NCBI GenBank assembly: GCA_022432975.1
Contig: CM039514.1
Coordinates: forward strand, 10,337,519 to 10,401,518
Direction of reading: 5' to 3'
Origin: Begonia masoniana
Lineage: Eukaryota; Streptophyta; Magnoliopsida; Cucurbitales; Begoniaceae
DNA length: 64,000 nt
The position numbers and the translations under genes were made by a program. Under the pieces are notes generated by a model. That model did no database searches and was not told where the DNA came from. It saw only the letters and a program-made list of their open reading frames with translations. Position 1 is the stretch's first letter. Every line of letters begins with the position of its first letter. Of this stretch, positions 43,223-54,955 are shown piece after piece.

Positions 43223-46200
43223 TGTAATGCCCCGAGTTCTCTGAACCCAGTTCGTTACACATAATCTAAACATAATTGAGAAACTTTTGACCAAATTTAA
43301 AACTTCGCTCGAAAGTCAAAATTTGACATTTTCTAAAATCCCAAAACATTTAAAATCTTGCAGCGGAAATTCTTTTGAGCAAAACAGAATTAAGCAAAGC
43401 TATAAAACAATGTTTGAATAATCGGTTAAAATATTAAGAAATAATTCGGCCAGAAGAGATCAAGACTTAAGCGTGAAAACTTGAAAATCGTAAGAGTCAA
43501 ACACATCTGCTGCTAAACAAAGTCAACGAAAAGGGGCAGAAACAGAAACTGAAGGCTTCCACCGATCACAAAACGACAAAACTTATTATACACTTCTACC
43601 GATGACGTAAGCCGGATGATTCATTCATCTAACTCATACCGGTCACAAAACTACAAAACTTATTATACACATCTACCGATGACGTAAGCCGGATGATTCA
43701 CTCATCTAACTCACACTGGTCACAAAACGAAAAACTTATTTTATACATCTACTGATGACGTAAGCCGGATGATTCATTCATCTAACTCACACCGGTCACA
43801 AAATGACAAAACTTATTATACACATCTACCGATGACGTAAGCCGGATGATTCACTCATCTAACTCACACCGGTCACAAAACGACAAAACTTATTTTACAC
43901 ATCTACCGATGACGTAAGCCGGATGATTCATTCATCTAACTGACACCGATCACAAAACGACAAAAGCCTTTACTCACAAAACAAAAACACATCGCCCGAT
44001 CACTAAACGACAAATTTACTGCCTACATCTTCCGATGGCTTTTACTGAAGACATCATCCGATGGCCTCTACTGAAGACATCTTTCGATGACGTTAGATCT
44101 GCCGGCAGACAAAACACCCAACTTCTACCGATGACGTAAGCCGGATGATTCACTCATCTAACTCACACCGGTCACAAAACGACAAAACTTATTATACACA
44201 TCTACCGATGACGTAAGCCGGATGATTCACTCATCTAACTCACACCGGTCACAAAACGACAAAACTTATTATACACATCTACCGATGACGTAAGCGGATG
44301 ATTCATTCATCTAACTCACACCGGTCACAAAACGACAAAACTTATTATACACATCTACCGATGACGTAAGCGGATGATTCATTCATCTAACTCACACCGG
44401 TCACAAAATGACAAAACTTATTATACACATCTACCGATGACGTAAGCCGGATGATTCACTCATCTAACTCACACCGGTCACAAAATGACAAAACTTATTA
44501 TACACATCTACCGATGACGTAAGCGGATGATTCATTCATCTAACTCACACCGGTCACAAAACGACAAAACTTATTATACACATCTACCGATGACGTAAGC
44601 CGGATGATTCACTCATCTAACTCACACCGGTCACAAAATGACAAAACTTATTATACACATCTACCGATGACGTAAGCGGATGATTCATTCATCTAACTCA
44701 CACCGGTCACAAAACGACAAAACTTATTATACACATCTACCGATGACGTAAGCGGATGATTCATTCATCTAACTCACACCGGTCACAAAATGACAAAACT
44801 TATTATACACATCTACCGATGACGTAAGCCGGATGATTCACTCATCTAACTCACACCGGTCACAAAATGACAAAACTTATTATACACATCTACCGATGAC
44901 GTAAGCGGATGATTCATTCATCTAACTCACACCGGTCACAAAATGACAAAACTTATTATACACATCTACCGATGACGTAAGCGGATGATTCATTCATCTA
45001 ACTCACACCGGTCACAAAATGACAAAACTTATTATACACATCTACCGATGACGTAAGCCGGATGATTCACTCATCTAACTCACACCGGTCACAAAAGGAT
45101 GATTCAATCCTCCAATATCTGCCGGCAGACAAAACACCCAACTTCTACCGATAGACCAAAAAGAGACTCTAACAAGGAGTAAACCCAACTGCTAAACAAT
45201 TTTGTACATTTTACTGAAATCATTCTGAACAACACAAATCCACAATTCTTAAAAATTAAGAATAGCAAGCTACAATCGAAATCAAATCATATTTCTAAAT
45301 CTAGAAAAGAAGATCACAGAAGCGTTAAAAGAAGTATCAAACTTCTACTATCATTAAAATTCTCAGAACACTTCATCAGAATACCTAACCACTGAAAACT
45401 CTCATTCAGACAAAAGTTAAACCGCCTCATCAGAGCACCTAACCGTAGCATAGAAGTGCTCCTCCAACTTCACGTATTCCTCAGTAAACTCAGGGAATTC
45501 ACCTGTTGAAAGCTCAGCACCTACATCACAAAACTCATCTATTAGCCTAATGCTAAGTAAGTAAAGCAGTAATGAATGAAATGCTGAACATAAATTCCTA
45601 AACATGCAAATTTCTACTTTCTCATCTCAGTTGCATATGCATTCGTTTCTGATCTGATCCCCTTGTGAAATTGGGAGTTGGATCACTTCTCCCAAAGTCA
45701 TACGTCCTCTCTCTCGATTAAGGGGCGGACTAGTTTCCTTAACAAACTGTTCAGACCCCCCTGTGAAATTAGGGTTTGGATCACTTCCCCCAAAGTCATA
45801 CATCCTCTCTCTTGATTAAGGGGCGGATTAGTTCCCTTAACAACTGTTACAGTCTGTTCATTCCTTACCATGCCATTTCATGTAAATTCATTTTCGTATA
45901 TTTTCAAAATATGATGCATGACATACAAACACAATCAAGCATACACAATCCTACTGTTTTGTGATGTAGGCCCGAAGGCACAAGCATACTTTACTTACCT
46001 GGTTCCCTGGAAAAGCTCGGTTTCAACTACTTTGGAAGCCTTGCTCATCTAGAGTCATAAACAGAATACCAATTAGATCTTCACTAACCTCATCTTATAC
46101 CATTCAGAAATCCTAGGAGCTAGTTTGGGACTCTGTCCTATGTGCATCCCCGATTCATACGAGACCCGACTCAACTCCTACGCCCTGCGTTTCCCAGGAA

Positions 46201-46537
46201 CATGCATCTACGATACTCCTCTATCGTCTATAATCATAATGCAATAAGTTACCTTAGTAAAACTCACCTAAGTCGAAGGGAAAATCAGAGAAGGACCTCC
46301 TAGCGCACTCTGCTGAGCTGAGGAGCTGAGAGTCGAAAATGATTTGGGAAACAGTGGCGGCTACAGTGCATCAAACCCAAAATCTCTTTCTTTAAATACG
46401 TTATCCACTTTTAAATTTTCAATTACCCTTATGCCTTCGCCTAGTCATCCATTAACCCTACTTTTATTATTACCAAATAAAGTGTGCCATTAATTAAAAA
46501 AAATTAGAGAAGCGGTTTGACAGAACCGGGTGTTACA
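43223..46537 (-). repeat. 3' LTR of chromovirus D (3.3 kb)
   Basis: On minus it begins TGTAACACCCGG at 46537 and ends GGGGCATTACA at 43223. It is 3,315 bp long, against 2.1 to 2.4 kb for the solo copies, because of a large internal tandem array. TATA-like TATTTAAAG lies on minus near 46395. The intron-like donor (45998) and acceptor (45521) enclose 478 bp with two copies of the CTCTCTC(G/T)ATTAAGGGGCGGA repeat. Confidence 0.92.
43560..45110. repeat. 76/77-bp tandem array, about 18 units
   Basis: GATGACGTAAG recurs at 43601, 43678, 43754, 43831, 43908, then after a 150-bp diverged break at 44130, 44207, 44284, 44360, 44436, 44513, 44589, 44666, 44742, 44818, 44895, 44971 and 45047. Steps are 76 or 77 bp, set by GCGGATG or GCCGGATG. 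Units also carry linked CATTC/CACTC and ACGAC/ATGAC variants. The array lies inside the LTR, in the position of the minisatellites of the other copies. Confidence 0.96.
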
Positions 46538-46763
46538 ATTTACCCTCCTTAAAAGAATTTTGTCCTCAAAATTCAGTACCTGAATAATTCTGGAAGTTGG
46601 TCCATCATGTCTTGCTGGCGCTCCCAAGTTGTCTCCTCTATGTTCTGATTATGCCATAAGACTTTCACCCGTGGAACTTCTTTGTTGCGCAACACTTTCA
46701 CGGCATAGTCTAGGATCCTTACTGGTTTCTCCTCATATGCAAGGGTAGGATGAACTTCAATAC
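46538..46763 (-). pseudogene. chromovirus D pol C-terminus, left piece
   Basis: Next to the LTR is a polypurine tract (AAGGAGGG on minus). Upstream on minus is coding sequence for the chromodomain-like end of pol (KPVRILDYAVKVL, LRNKEVPRVKVLWHNQN, EETTWE). It is cut at 46763 by Tekay-1, with AATAC duplicated on either side. Confidence 0.8.
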
Positions 46764-49312
46764 TGTAATACCCGGCTTTACGAGATTTTATATTATAATA
46801 TATATTGGTATTTTTGTAAGTATGTCAAATCAAAGCCGTTTGACGAAAAGGAAGCGTCATTAGAATCCTAATGATTAATAGAAATTTTCAGGAATTTACG
46901 GGATTTTCCGGAGTAGTAATGCTTGATTCCGAGTAATTACGTTTATCGAAATATAAAAGACGTTTTAATAAAAATAGTAAAGGAGGTTCGATTTGCGAAT
47001 GGACAGTTTTAATAAATCTCAAATAATAAGTTGGACTTATTGGCGAAATAAGGAGATTTGGTGAAAATGAATAGTTAGCCAATTAACGAAACGAAGGACG
47101 AAACAAATAGAATTAAGTGTGAAGGACAAAATGGTAATTTGCAAAGTAAATTTTTAATTAAAACCATTCTTCTCCTTCTTCCTTAGCCATTTCACGCCAG
47201 AAGCCCTCCTCACGCGATTTCCTCTCTACCCGTCGCCATTCCTCAACGTTCCGACCTCCGTTCGTCCTCCAATCCTTTCGTTTTCTTCGTGTTTTCTCCT
47301 CCAATCAACGCTCTAGGTATGAATCTATAGTTTTAGTGCATTAGTTTTCGGTTTTCGCGAGGTTATACGGTTAGGGTTTCATTTAGGGTTTTGCAAAAAA
47401 CGTAAATTTAGGGTTCGAAATTAATAAGTTTATTGTGATTAAGGATATAAAGGACGTATTGAACGTTATTGGTCGAAGTTAGAGTGATTTGTGAGAAATG
47501 TTAAAATTAGAGAATTTCCAGATTTTTAGGAAAACTCGTTAATTGTAATATTAAACTATCGAGCGTTAATCGTTGTTTAAATACTTCGATTAGTTAGGTT
47601 AAGATTTTAAGAAAATTCCTTAGTTAAGGTTTTGGTTAAATTTGGACGTTTAGAAGTTTAAACTCGTTTTAACTATAAACGTTGTGAATTGCTTAGGTGA
47701 ACAACGCTCGTGGACGGAGCTTGAGCTGCTTTGGACACGAGGTAAGTTCTCGTGACTTGCTTGACCGATTGGTCTACACCGTACGTCGACGTCGTCTCGA
47801 GGAGTTTTGGAGATGCGTATGTTTATTTGCTTTGGTTGGGTAGACAGGTTTAGTTGTTTTATAGGTTATAGGTTATGTATTTATAGTCTTGATGGTATAT
47901 ATGTGATTGTTTACCTTATGTCATATTGAACTGCTCACGCATCACGGTTTTTCAGTTATGCATAGAAAATGAATTTCCGCACCACGTTTTACAAAAAATG
48001 ACGATGTGGCCTGGAGAGGGGCTATTGATCTATTGTGTAGGCTCGAAAGGGTCTGTCGCAATACCACATCTATATTGTACTCATACAGTTTACAGTTTAC
48101 AGGTCACACGAGGTGGGGCTCAGGCACGGCTGTACGTGTTGTAAGCGTGCACCCCCCTCCTCTAGCTGGAAAGAGTAGTCCGCCCGTTGGATGAGCTCTC
48201 TCCGGTTAGGGGGATAGGATCTCGGTGACACCTATAGTGCATATAAAGTAAAGAAAATGATGCATGGTTTACGAGCTCACACGCATAGCATGCATTTACA
48301 TTTACGAGTCTTACTGAGATTTTTTATCTCATAGTGTGTCTGTATGGTGTAGGTGACTTCGACATAGGTGAGGATGAGATCCCTCCACCTGAGGAGTGAC
48401 ACAGTTGACGGAGGATGGTCGCGGGAGTGCGTTGGCGCAGTCGAGGCTCATTTTGACCCGTGGGACTCATGGTTAGATGTTTTGAGAGTTTTAGTGATAT
48501 TTTGGGTTAATGGCTGTATAGATACACTTTAGGTTGTTTGGGTATGGATAGATTTAAGTATTATGTTTTGAAATGTTTTGGAAATTGATTTTTATAATCT
48601 GTTGCTTGATTTTCAAAACATGAGGATTTGTTTAGGTTTTAAACGTATCCACGCAAATTGTTTTTATGAAATTGGGTTATGATTTACATGTGTTTAGAGA
48701 CGTTTGTTGTGATTGGTGAAATGCGAAATAGATGAAATATGAGATGTTTGAGGCAATTGATGAAAGAAATATTGGGGAGTGTTTAAGTTTTGGTGTGTGT
48801 TTTGAAGTGTTATGCAGGAAGTGAGAAGGAAGAGAGAAGGGGGAGGGGGGGGGGGGGAGCCCTCTGGGATCGCGGGGGGGGGGGGGGGGGGGGGGGGGGC
48901 GAGCCCTCTGGGAAGTGATCCCAGAGGGGCTGCCGAACGATCGCCAGAAGGGAGATCGTTCGCCCCCCCGATTGTTAACTTCTCTGGATTTTCCAGAGAA
49001 GTTGCCTAGAGATCGCTTGGCGTCGAGGCGATCGATCGCCCTTGGCATTTTGGGACAAATTGTCCCTTATGCCCTCGAAGCCTCGGCCGATGATTAAATT
49101 GGTTTTAATTAGTTTTATTTTAATTAGTTAATAACTTTAATGGTTTTAATCTTTTATTTAATTTGTTTTAAGATTTGTTCAAACCTATTTTCTAAACAAA
49201 CTCCGATTCCGATTTAAAAAGTTTTATTTCCGCTAAAACGCTAAGTTTAAAGTTTAAAGTATAAAAAAAAAATATAGTACGGCAAATTGGGTACAGTGTT
49301 AGGGTCGTGACA
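46764..49312 (+). repeat. 5' LTR of Tekay-1
   Basis: 2,549 bp. It contains intron-like signals, ACGAG|GTAAGT at 47742 and GGTGTAG|GTGA at 48352 (611 bp apart). G-runs lie at 48845..48857 (13 G) and 48874..48899 (26 G). A short palindromic segment at 48900..48965 is missing from the 3' LTR, and the 425-bp duplication of the 3' LTR is missing here. Confidence 0.93.
48874..48899 (+). repeat. G26 homopolymer in 5' LTR
   Basis: 26 consecutive G after CGC, close to a second run of 13. The 3' LTR has a single run of 33 G at the corresponding place (56542..56574). Lengths may be affected by sequencing of homopolymers. Confidence 0.8.
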
Positions 49313-49317
49313 AATTA

Positions 49318-49330
49318 TGGTATCAAAACC
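49318..49330 (+). promoter_or_regulatory. primer-binding site of Tekay-1
   Basis: TGGTATCAAAACC lies five bases inside the 5' LTR. It is close to the TGGTATCAGAGC of initiator tRNA-Met, with changes in the last bases. Confidence 0.75.
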
Positions 49331-49478
49331 CTCGGGTTTTAAAATCGGTTCTGTAGACTGCTCGACTGCACAGCCACTACGCGGACATTCTTCATAACCT
49401 GTAAGTATGTTTATAACTTTATTTGATTTCTATTTTCTTAGAGTTATGTGTTTTAACCTATATAGGAGTTATAGAACT

Positions 49479-50130
49479 ATGGTGCGTCGAGGAAACGATC
49501 GAGATGACCGAGACGATACAATTGATACCCTTAAGGACTTTATTGCCCAGCAATCCCAGCATATGGAGTGGCAGGCTCAGCAAATGGAGAGACAGTCTCA
49601 GCAGCTGGGTACTCTGATAGACCGAGAGGGCACTGGAGCTCGGGAGGCAGCCATTCCGGGAAATCGTGGGATGGAGAGATTTCAGAAGCTCCAGCCCCTT
49701 ATATTTAATGGACAATCTACGGATCCCTCTTCAGCAGAGGAGTGGATTCGCACTATGGAGGACATGCTGGCGTATGCTAGCATAGAGGACGGAGAGAGGG
49801 TCGCATTGGTGATCTACCACTTGGCACTGGACGCCCGGTTTTGGTGGGATTCCATCAAGATGACCACCGATGTGACGATTATGGGTTGGGAGTGATTCAG
49901 AGAGTTGTTTTACGACAAGTATTTCAGCCATACCGTACGAGAGGAGAAGATGGTTGAGTTTATGCAGTTACGACAAGTTGGTTCGATTGCCGAGTATGTG
50001 AGGAAGTTTGAAGCCCTTTCTCGATTTGCGCCACGTCAGGTCAGCGTTAACGAGGACAAGGTACGCCGATTTTTACAGGGGCTTAGCCAGGAATTCCGGA
50101 TGCGCCTTACTATTTTTGGGGTACGGAATG
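49479..50130 (+). pseudogene. Tekay-1 gag, broken
   Basis: The ATG at 49479 gives MVRRGNDRDDRDDTIDTLKD, a Gln-rich coil, and the retrotransposon Gag core (AEEWIRTMEDMLAY, ALDARFWWDSI). An in-frame TGA at 49893 replaces what is normally Trp. The frame then continues through FRELFYDKYF, EFMQLRQVGSIAEYVRKFEA and [13 protein letters not shown] frameshift near 50130 moves the rest into another frame. Confidence 0.88.
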
Positions 50131-51706
50131 TATTCATGACGAGATTGTGGCCAGGGCGCTTGACACAGAGGCAGTTGACAGAGATTCTATTAAACTGAGG
50201 GAGCCAGCTAAGGGCTTCTTCCGAGAGATTCGCCCTCAGTCACAAGGTTGGCAGCCTAGAGCACAGCCCCAGCAGCAGCAGAAGGGTGTTAAAAGACCTC
50301 TAGAGGGAGGCAATGACAGAGGGAAAGACAAGCAGGTACAGGGGGCTCCTCAGATACCTCTTTGCCCTAAATGTCAGAAGGAACACCGTGGCCAGTGCAG
50401 AGTGGGCACGGATGTGTGCTATTGGTGTGGAGAACTAGGCCATTTTGTTAAAGATTGCCCGAAGATGGGTCGAGATCAGTCAGGCAGTGATCAGAAGAGG
50501 ATTATGCCGAGGATCTTTGCATTTATAGAGCCTGGTGATGTCGACGATGAGGCTCGTCCCTCCGTGATAGCAGGTACTATATTGATTACGGGCGTAGCTG
50601 TATTTTCTTTGTTAGACACAAGAGCTACGCACTCTTTTGTTTCCACTGCTTGTGTGTCTAGATTGAAGCTTGCGCCTGAGTTAGCAGAATGCGAATATAG
50701 TGTGATGCTACCTTCAGGAGAGCGTATGCAGTCAGGTCATGTTGTCCAGGGTAATATTATCTTGATTGAGGACAGTACCCTCTATGCTCGCCTTATTGTT
50801 ATGGGCATCGAGCACTATGATCTTATCTTAGGGATGGATTGGCTATCACAGCACTTCGCCACAATCGATTGTCGATCCAGGATTGTGACCTTCCGACCCC
50901 CTGGTAAAGCCGAGTTTTCTTATCAGGCGATAAGCAGATTGAGTAGCTCGCCTATTTCTTATTCCATGAAGGTCAACGAGCAGTTTAATGGTGCGTGCTC
51001 TATTTATTTGGCCTCAGTGTTTGATATTCAGTTGCTCAGCGGAGTGAAACCGAGCGACATTCCTATAGTCAGAGAGTTCTCTGGTATATTCCTCGATGAT
51101 CTTCCCGGGTTACCGCTAGACCGGGAGATTGAGTTTACTATTGATGTTTATCCAAATGCCGCGCCAAGGTTTAAGAATCCTTATCGGTTGGCACCAGCCG
51201 AGTTAAAGGAGCTGAAGACTCAGCTTGATGAGTTGTTAGAGAAGGGTTTTATTCGACCTAGTGTTTCACCCTGGGGTGCGCCTGTTCTATTCGTCAAGAA
51301 GAAAGACGGGACCCTCAGGATGTGCATTGATTACAAAGAGTTGAACAAATTGACGGTGAAGAATAAGTATCCACTGTCTCGGATCGATGACTTGTTTGAT
51401 CAGCTACAGGGTGCCCGAGTGTTTTCCAGGATTGACCTACGCTCGGGTTATTATCAGCTGAAGGTCCGGAAGGATGATATTCAGAAAAAGGCTTTCCGAA
51501 CGAGGTATGGGCATTATAAGTTCCTTGTCATGTCTTTTGGACTTACTAATGCCCTTGCAGCGTTCATGGATTTGATGAACCGTGTCTTCAAAGAGTACTT
51601 GAATCAGTTTATTGTTGTTTTCATCGACGACATATTAATCTATTCAAAGACGAAGGAAGAACACGAGGAGCACTTGAGATTAGTTCTGAGGATTCTATTC
51701 CAGCAC
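50131..51706 (+). pseudogene. Tekay-1 zinc knuckle, protease and reverse transcriptase, broken
   Basis: One open frame after the gag frameshift, with the ATG at 50147 being internal. It has a Gln-rich linker, a CCHC knuckle ([14 protein letters not shown], near 50445), and a protease ([10 protein letters not shown], near 50610) in which the active-site DTG has become DTR, then [14 protein letters not shown] follows with [44 protein letters not shown] and the catalytic [11 protein letters not shown] near 51625. It loses frame near 51700, just after [12 protein letters not shown]. Confidence 0.9.
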
Positions 51707-53931
51707 TGTGCGAGTTCTGGCTGGATCGAGTCAGTTTTCTGGGCCACATTATATCAGAAGAAGGGGTTTTTGTGGGTCCGAGCAAAATTCAGGTGGTCAG
51801 AGATTGGCCACAGCCGAAGAACGTACGTGAGGTGCGTGGATTTCTCGGATTAGCTGGTTATTATCAGAAGTTCATAGAGGGATTTTCAAAAATCGCACTT
51901 CCTCTTTAAATATTGACTCGGAAGAACGAAAGATTTATATGGTCAGCTGCTTGTGACAGCAGTTTTATGGAGTTAAAGCAGAGATTGACCACCGCCCCAG
52001 TGTTGGCGTTACCTGTTGAAGGTGACAAGTTCAGTATTTATTGTGATGCGTCAGGAGTTGGACTAGGTTGTGTGTTAATGCAGGAGGGGAGAGTTATTGC
52101 TTATGCTTCTCGGCAGCTGAAGCCGTACGAGCAGAATTACCCTACGCACGACCTTGAGTTAGCAGCTGTGGTCTTCGCACTGAAGATATGGAGACATTAT
52201 TTATATGGGCAGCAGTGCGAGATATTTTCTGACCACAAGAGCTTGAAGTATTTATTTACGCAGAAGGAGCTGAATATGCGTCAGAGAAGGTGGCTTGAGT
52301 TCGTCAAAGATTACGATTTCGATATTAAGTACCACCCAGAAAAGGCGAACAAGGTAGCTGATGCTTTGAGTAGAGTGCCTTCTGCGAGTCAGCCTTCATT
52401 AGCAGCGATGTTAGTCACGCTGCGGTCTGAGATTGAGAGGTTCGACGTTGAGATAGTGGCAGAGTTGTCCAGTATGCTCACCAACATTTCTCTCAGGCCG
52501 ACTATTCTGGATCGGATACGTGAGGCTCAGCAGAATGATACGGAATGTGAGGAGCTTCGATCCAGCATGACATTGGGAGACTCGTCAGATTTTCATTTAT
52601 CAGAGGATGGTATTCTGAAGTTCAGGCATAGGTGGTACGTGCCTAACGACGAGGATCTGAAGAAGGATATATTGGCCGAGGCACAATCTTCGGCGTATTC
52701 TGTGCACCCGGGAAGTACCAAGATGTACCAGAATTTGAAACAACATTTCTGGTGGCCTAACATGAAACGGGAAGTTGCAAAATATGTAGAAAATTGCCTG
52801 GTTTGTCAACAGGTAAAGGCAGAACATCAGAGGCCGGTCGGAACACTACAGCCACTGCCTATTCTTGAGTGGAAATGGGAGCAGATCTCCATGGATTTTG
52901 TTGTGGGGCTCCCGAGGACGACGAAGGGCCATGATGGTGTTTGGGTGATCGTGGACAGATTGACAAAGTCGGCCCACTTCTTATCTGTGAAGATGGCATC
53001 TTCTATGGACCAGCTTGCCGAGCTTTATGTGCAGGAGATTGTTAGACTGCAAGGTGTGCCGGTTTCTATTGTCTCGGATTTTGACCCGAGATTTACTTCA
53101 AAGTTCTGGAAGAGCCTGCATAAAGTTATGGGGACTCAGCTTAATTTCAGCACGGCATTTCATCCTCAGACTGATGGTCAGATAGAGAGGACGAATCAGA
53201 TTCTTGAGGATATGCTCAGAGCTTGTGTGCTGGAGTTTCAGGGCTCGTGGAGCCGATATGTGCCTTTGATTGAGTTCTCGTACAACAACAGCTTCCAGGC
53301 TACCATTGGCATGGCACCGTATGAGGCTTTGTATGGTCGAAAGTGTAGGTCTCCGTTATATTAGGACGAGGTCGGCGAGGCCAGCGTCGTTGGTCCAGAG
53401 ATTCTACAACAAACGGCAAGGAAGATTGCCATTATTCGACAGCGTATCGAGGTAGCTCAGAGCAGACAGAAGAGCTATGCTGACACACGACGGAGAGAGC
53501 TAGAGTTCAAAGAAGGTGATGAGGTTTACCTTAAAGTTTTTCCGTTTAAAGGCGTTACGAGATTTGGAAGGAGGGGCAAGTTAAAACCTCGTTATGTGGG
53601 GCCCTTTCCTATTCTGAAGAGGATCAGAAAGATGGCGTACAGATTAGAGCTTCCAGCTTCTATGGAGGGTATCGACGATGTATTTCATGTATCCATGCTT
53701 CGGAAATGTTTGCGCGATCCGTCGCATGTCGTGGAGGCTACAGGGATCGAGGTACAGCCTACCTTGACTTATGAGAAGAGGCCCGTACGCATTTTGGAGT
53801 CTTCCATCAAGGTATTGTGCAACAAAGAGATTCCGCTAGTCATAGTTTTGTGGCGGAACCACGAGGTGGAAGAAGCTACTTGGGAGTGACAGCAAGATAT
53901 GATGGCTAAGTATCCTGAGTTGTTTGTATGA
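51707..53931 (+). pseudogene. Tekay-1 RT end, RNase H, integrase and chromodomain-like tail, broken
   Basis: A single frame interrupted by stops at 51907 (TAA), 53362 (TAG) and 53887 (TGA), ending at 53931. In order: RT thumb ([14 protein letters not shown]), RNase H ([66 protein letters not shown]), integrase zinc part (HPGSTKMYQ...[12 protein letters not shown]), and integrase core ([38 protein letters not shown]). The C-terminal part reads FKEGDEVYLKV and GPFPILKRI, and the chromodomain-like end reads RILESSIKVL and LWRNHEVEEATWE. The D-D-E residues of the integrase seem intact; the damage is nonsense mutation. Confidence 0.9.
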
Positions 53932-53958
53932 TTTAATTTTGTGGACAAAATTCTAAAT

Positions 53959-53971
53959 AAGGTGGATGGAA
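53959..53971 (+). promoter_or_regulatory. polypurine tract of Tekay-1
   Basis: AAGGTGGATGGAA directly precedes the TGTAAT start of the 3' LTR. Confidence 0.75.
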
Positions 53972-54105
53972 TGTAATACCCGGCTTTACGGGATTTTATA
54001 TTATAATATATATTGGCATTTTTGTAAGTATGTCAAATCAAACGGGATTTTATATTATAATATATATTGGCATTTTTGTAAGTATGTCAAATCAAATCCG
54101 TTTTA

Positions 54106-54955
54106 CGAAAAGGAAGCGTCATTAGAATCCTAATGATTAATAGGAATTTTCAGAAATTTACGGGATTTTCCGTAGTAGTAATGCTTGATTCCGAGTAATT
54201 ACGTTTCTCGAAATGTAAAGGACGTTTTAGTAAAAATAGTAAACGTGGTCCGATTTGCGAACAGACAGTTTTAATAAATTCCAAATAATAAGTTGGACTT
54301 ATTGGCGAAATAAGGAGATTTGGTGAAAACGAATAGTTAGCCAATTAACGAAACGAAGGACGAAACGAATAGAATTAAGTGTGAAAGGCAAAATGGTAAT
54401 TTGCAAAGTAAATTTTTAATTAAAACCATTCTTCTCCTTCTTCCTTAGCCATTTCACGCCAGAAGCCCTCCTCGCGCGATTTCCTTTTTACCCGTCGCCA
54501 TTCCTCAACGTTCCGACCATTTCCGTTTTACGAAAAGGAAGCGTCATTAGAATCCTAATGATTAATAGGAATTTTCAGAAATTTACGGGATTTTTCGTAG
54601 TAGTAATGCTTGATTCCGAGTAATTACGTTTCTCGAAATGTAAAGGACGTTTTAGTAAAAATAGTAAACGTGGTCCGATTTGCGAACAGACAGTTTTAAT
54701 AAATTCCAAATAATAAGTTGGACTTATTGGCGAAATAAGGAGATTTGGTGAAAACGAATAGTTAGCCAATTAACGAAACGAAGGACGAAACAAATAGAAT
54801 TAAGTGTGAAAGGCAAAATGGTAATTTGCAAAGTAAATTTTTAATTAAAACCATTCTTCTCCTTCTTCCTTAGCCATTTCACGCCAGAAGCCCTCCTCGC
54901 GCGATTTCCTTTTTACCCGTCGCCATTCCTCAACGTTCCGACCTCCGTTCGTCCT
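54106..54955 (+). repeat. 425-bp tandem duplication in the 3' LTR
   Basis: Two near-identical copies begin at about 54106 and 54531 (CGTTTTACGAAAAGGAAGCG in both). They are offset by 425 bp and almost identical in sequence. The 5' LTR has one copy (46840..47270). Confidence 0.9.

Noticed and set aside
43560..45110. Regular repeats that might be taken for a CRISPR array or centromere satellite
   Set aside because: Units are contiguous 76/77-bp tandem copies with no unique spacers, and they lie wholly inside an LTR in a plant genome.
48677..49048. ORFs rich in Gly, Arg or Pro around the G-runs (also 56500..56737)
   Set aside because: They are translations of homopolymer runs in Tekay-1 LTRs.
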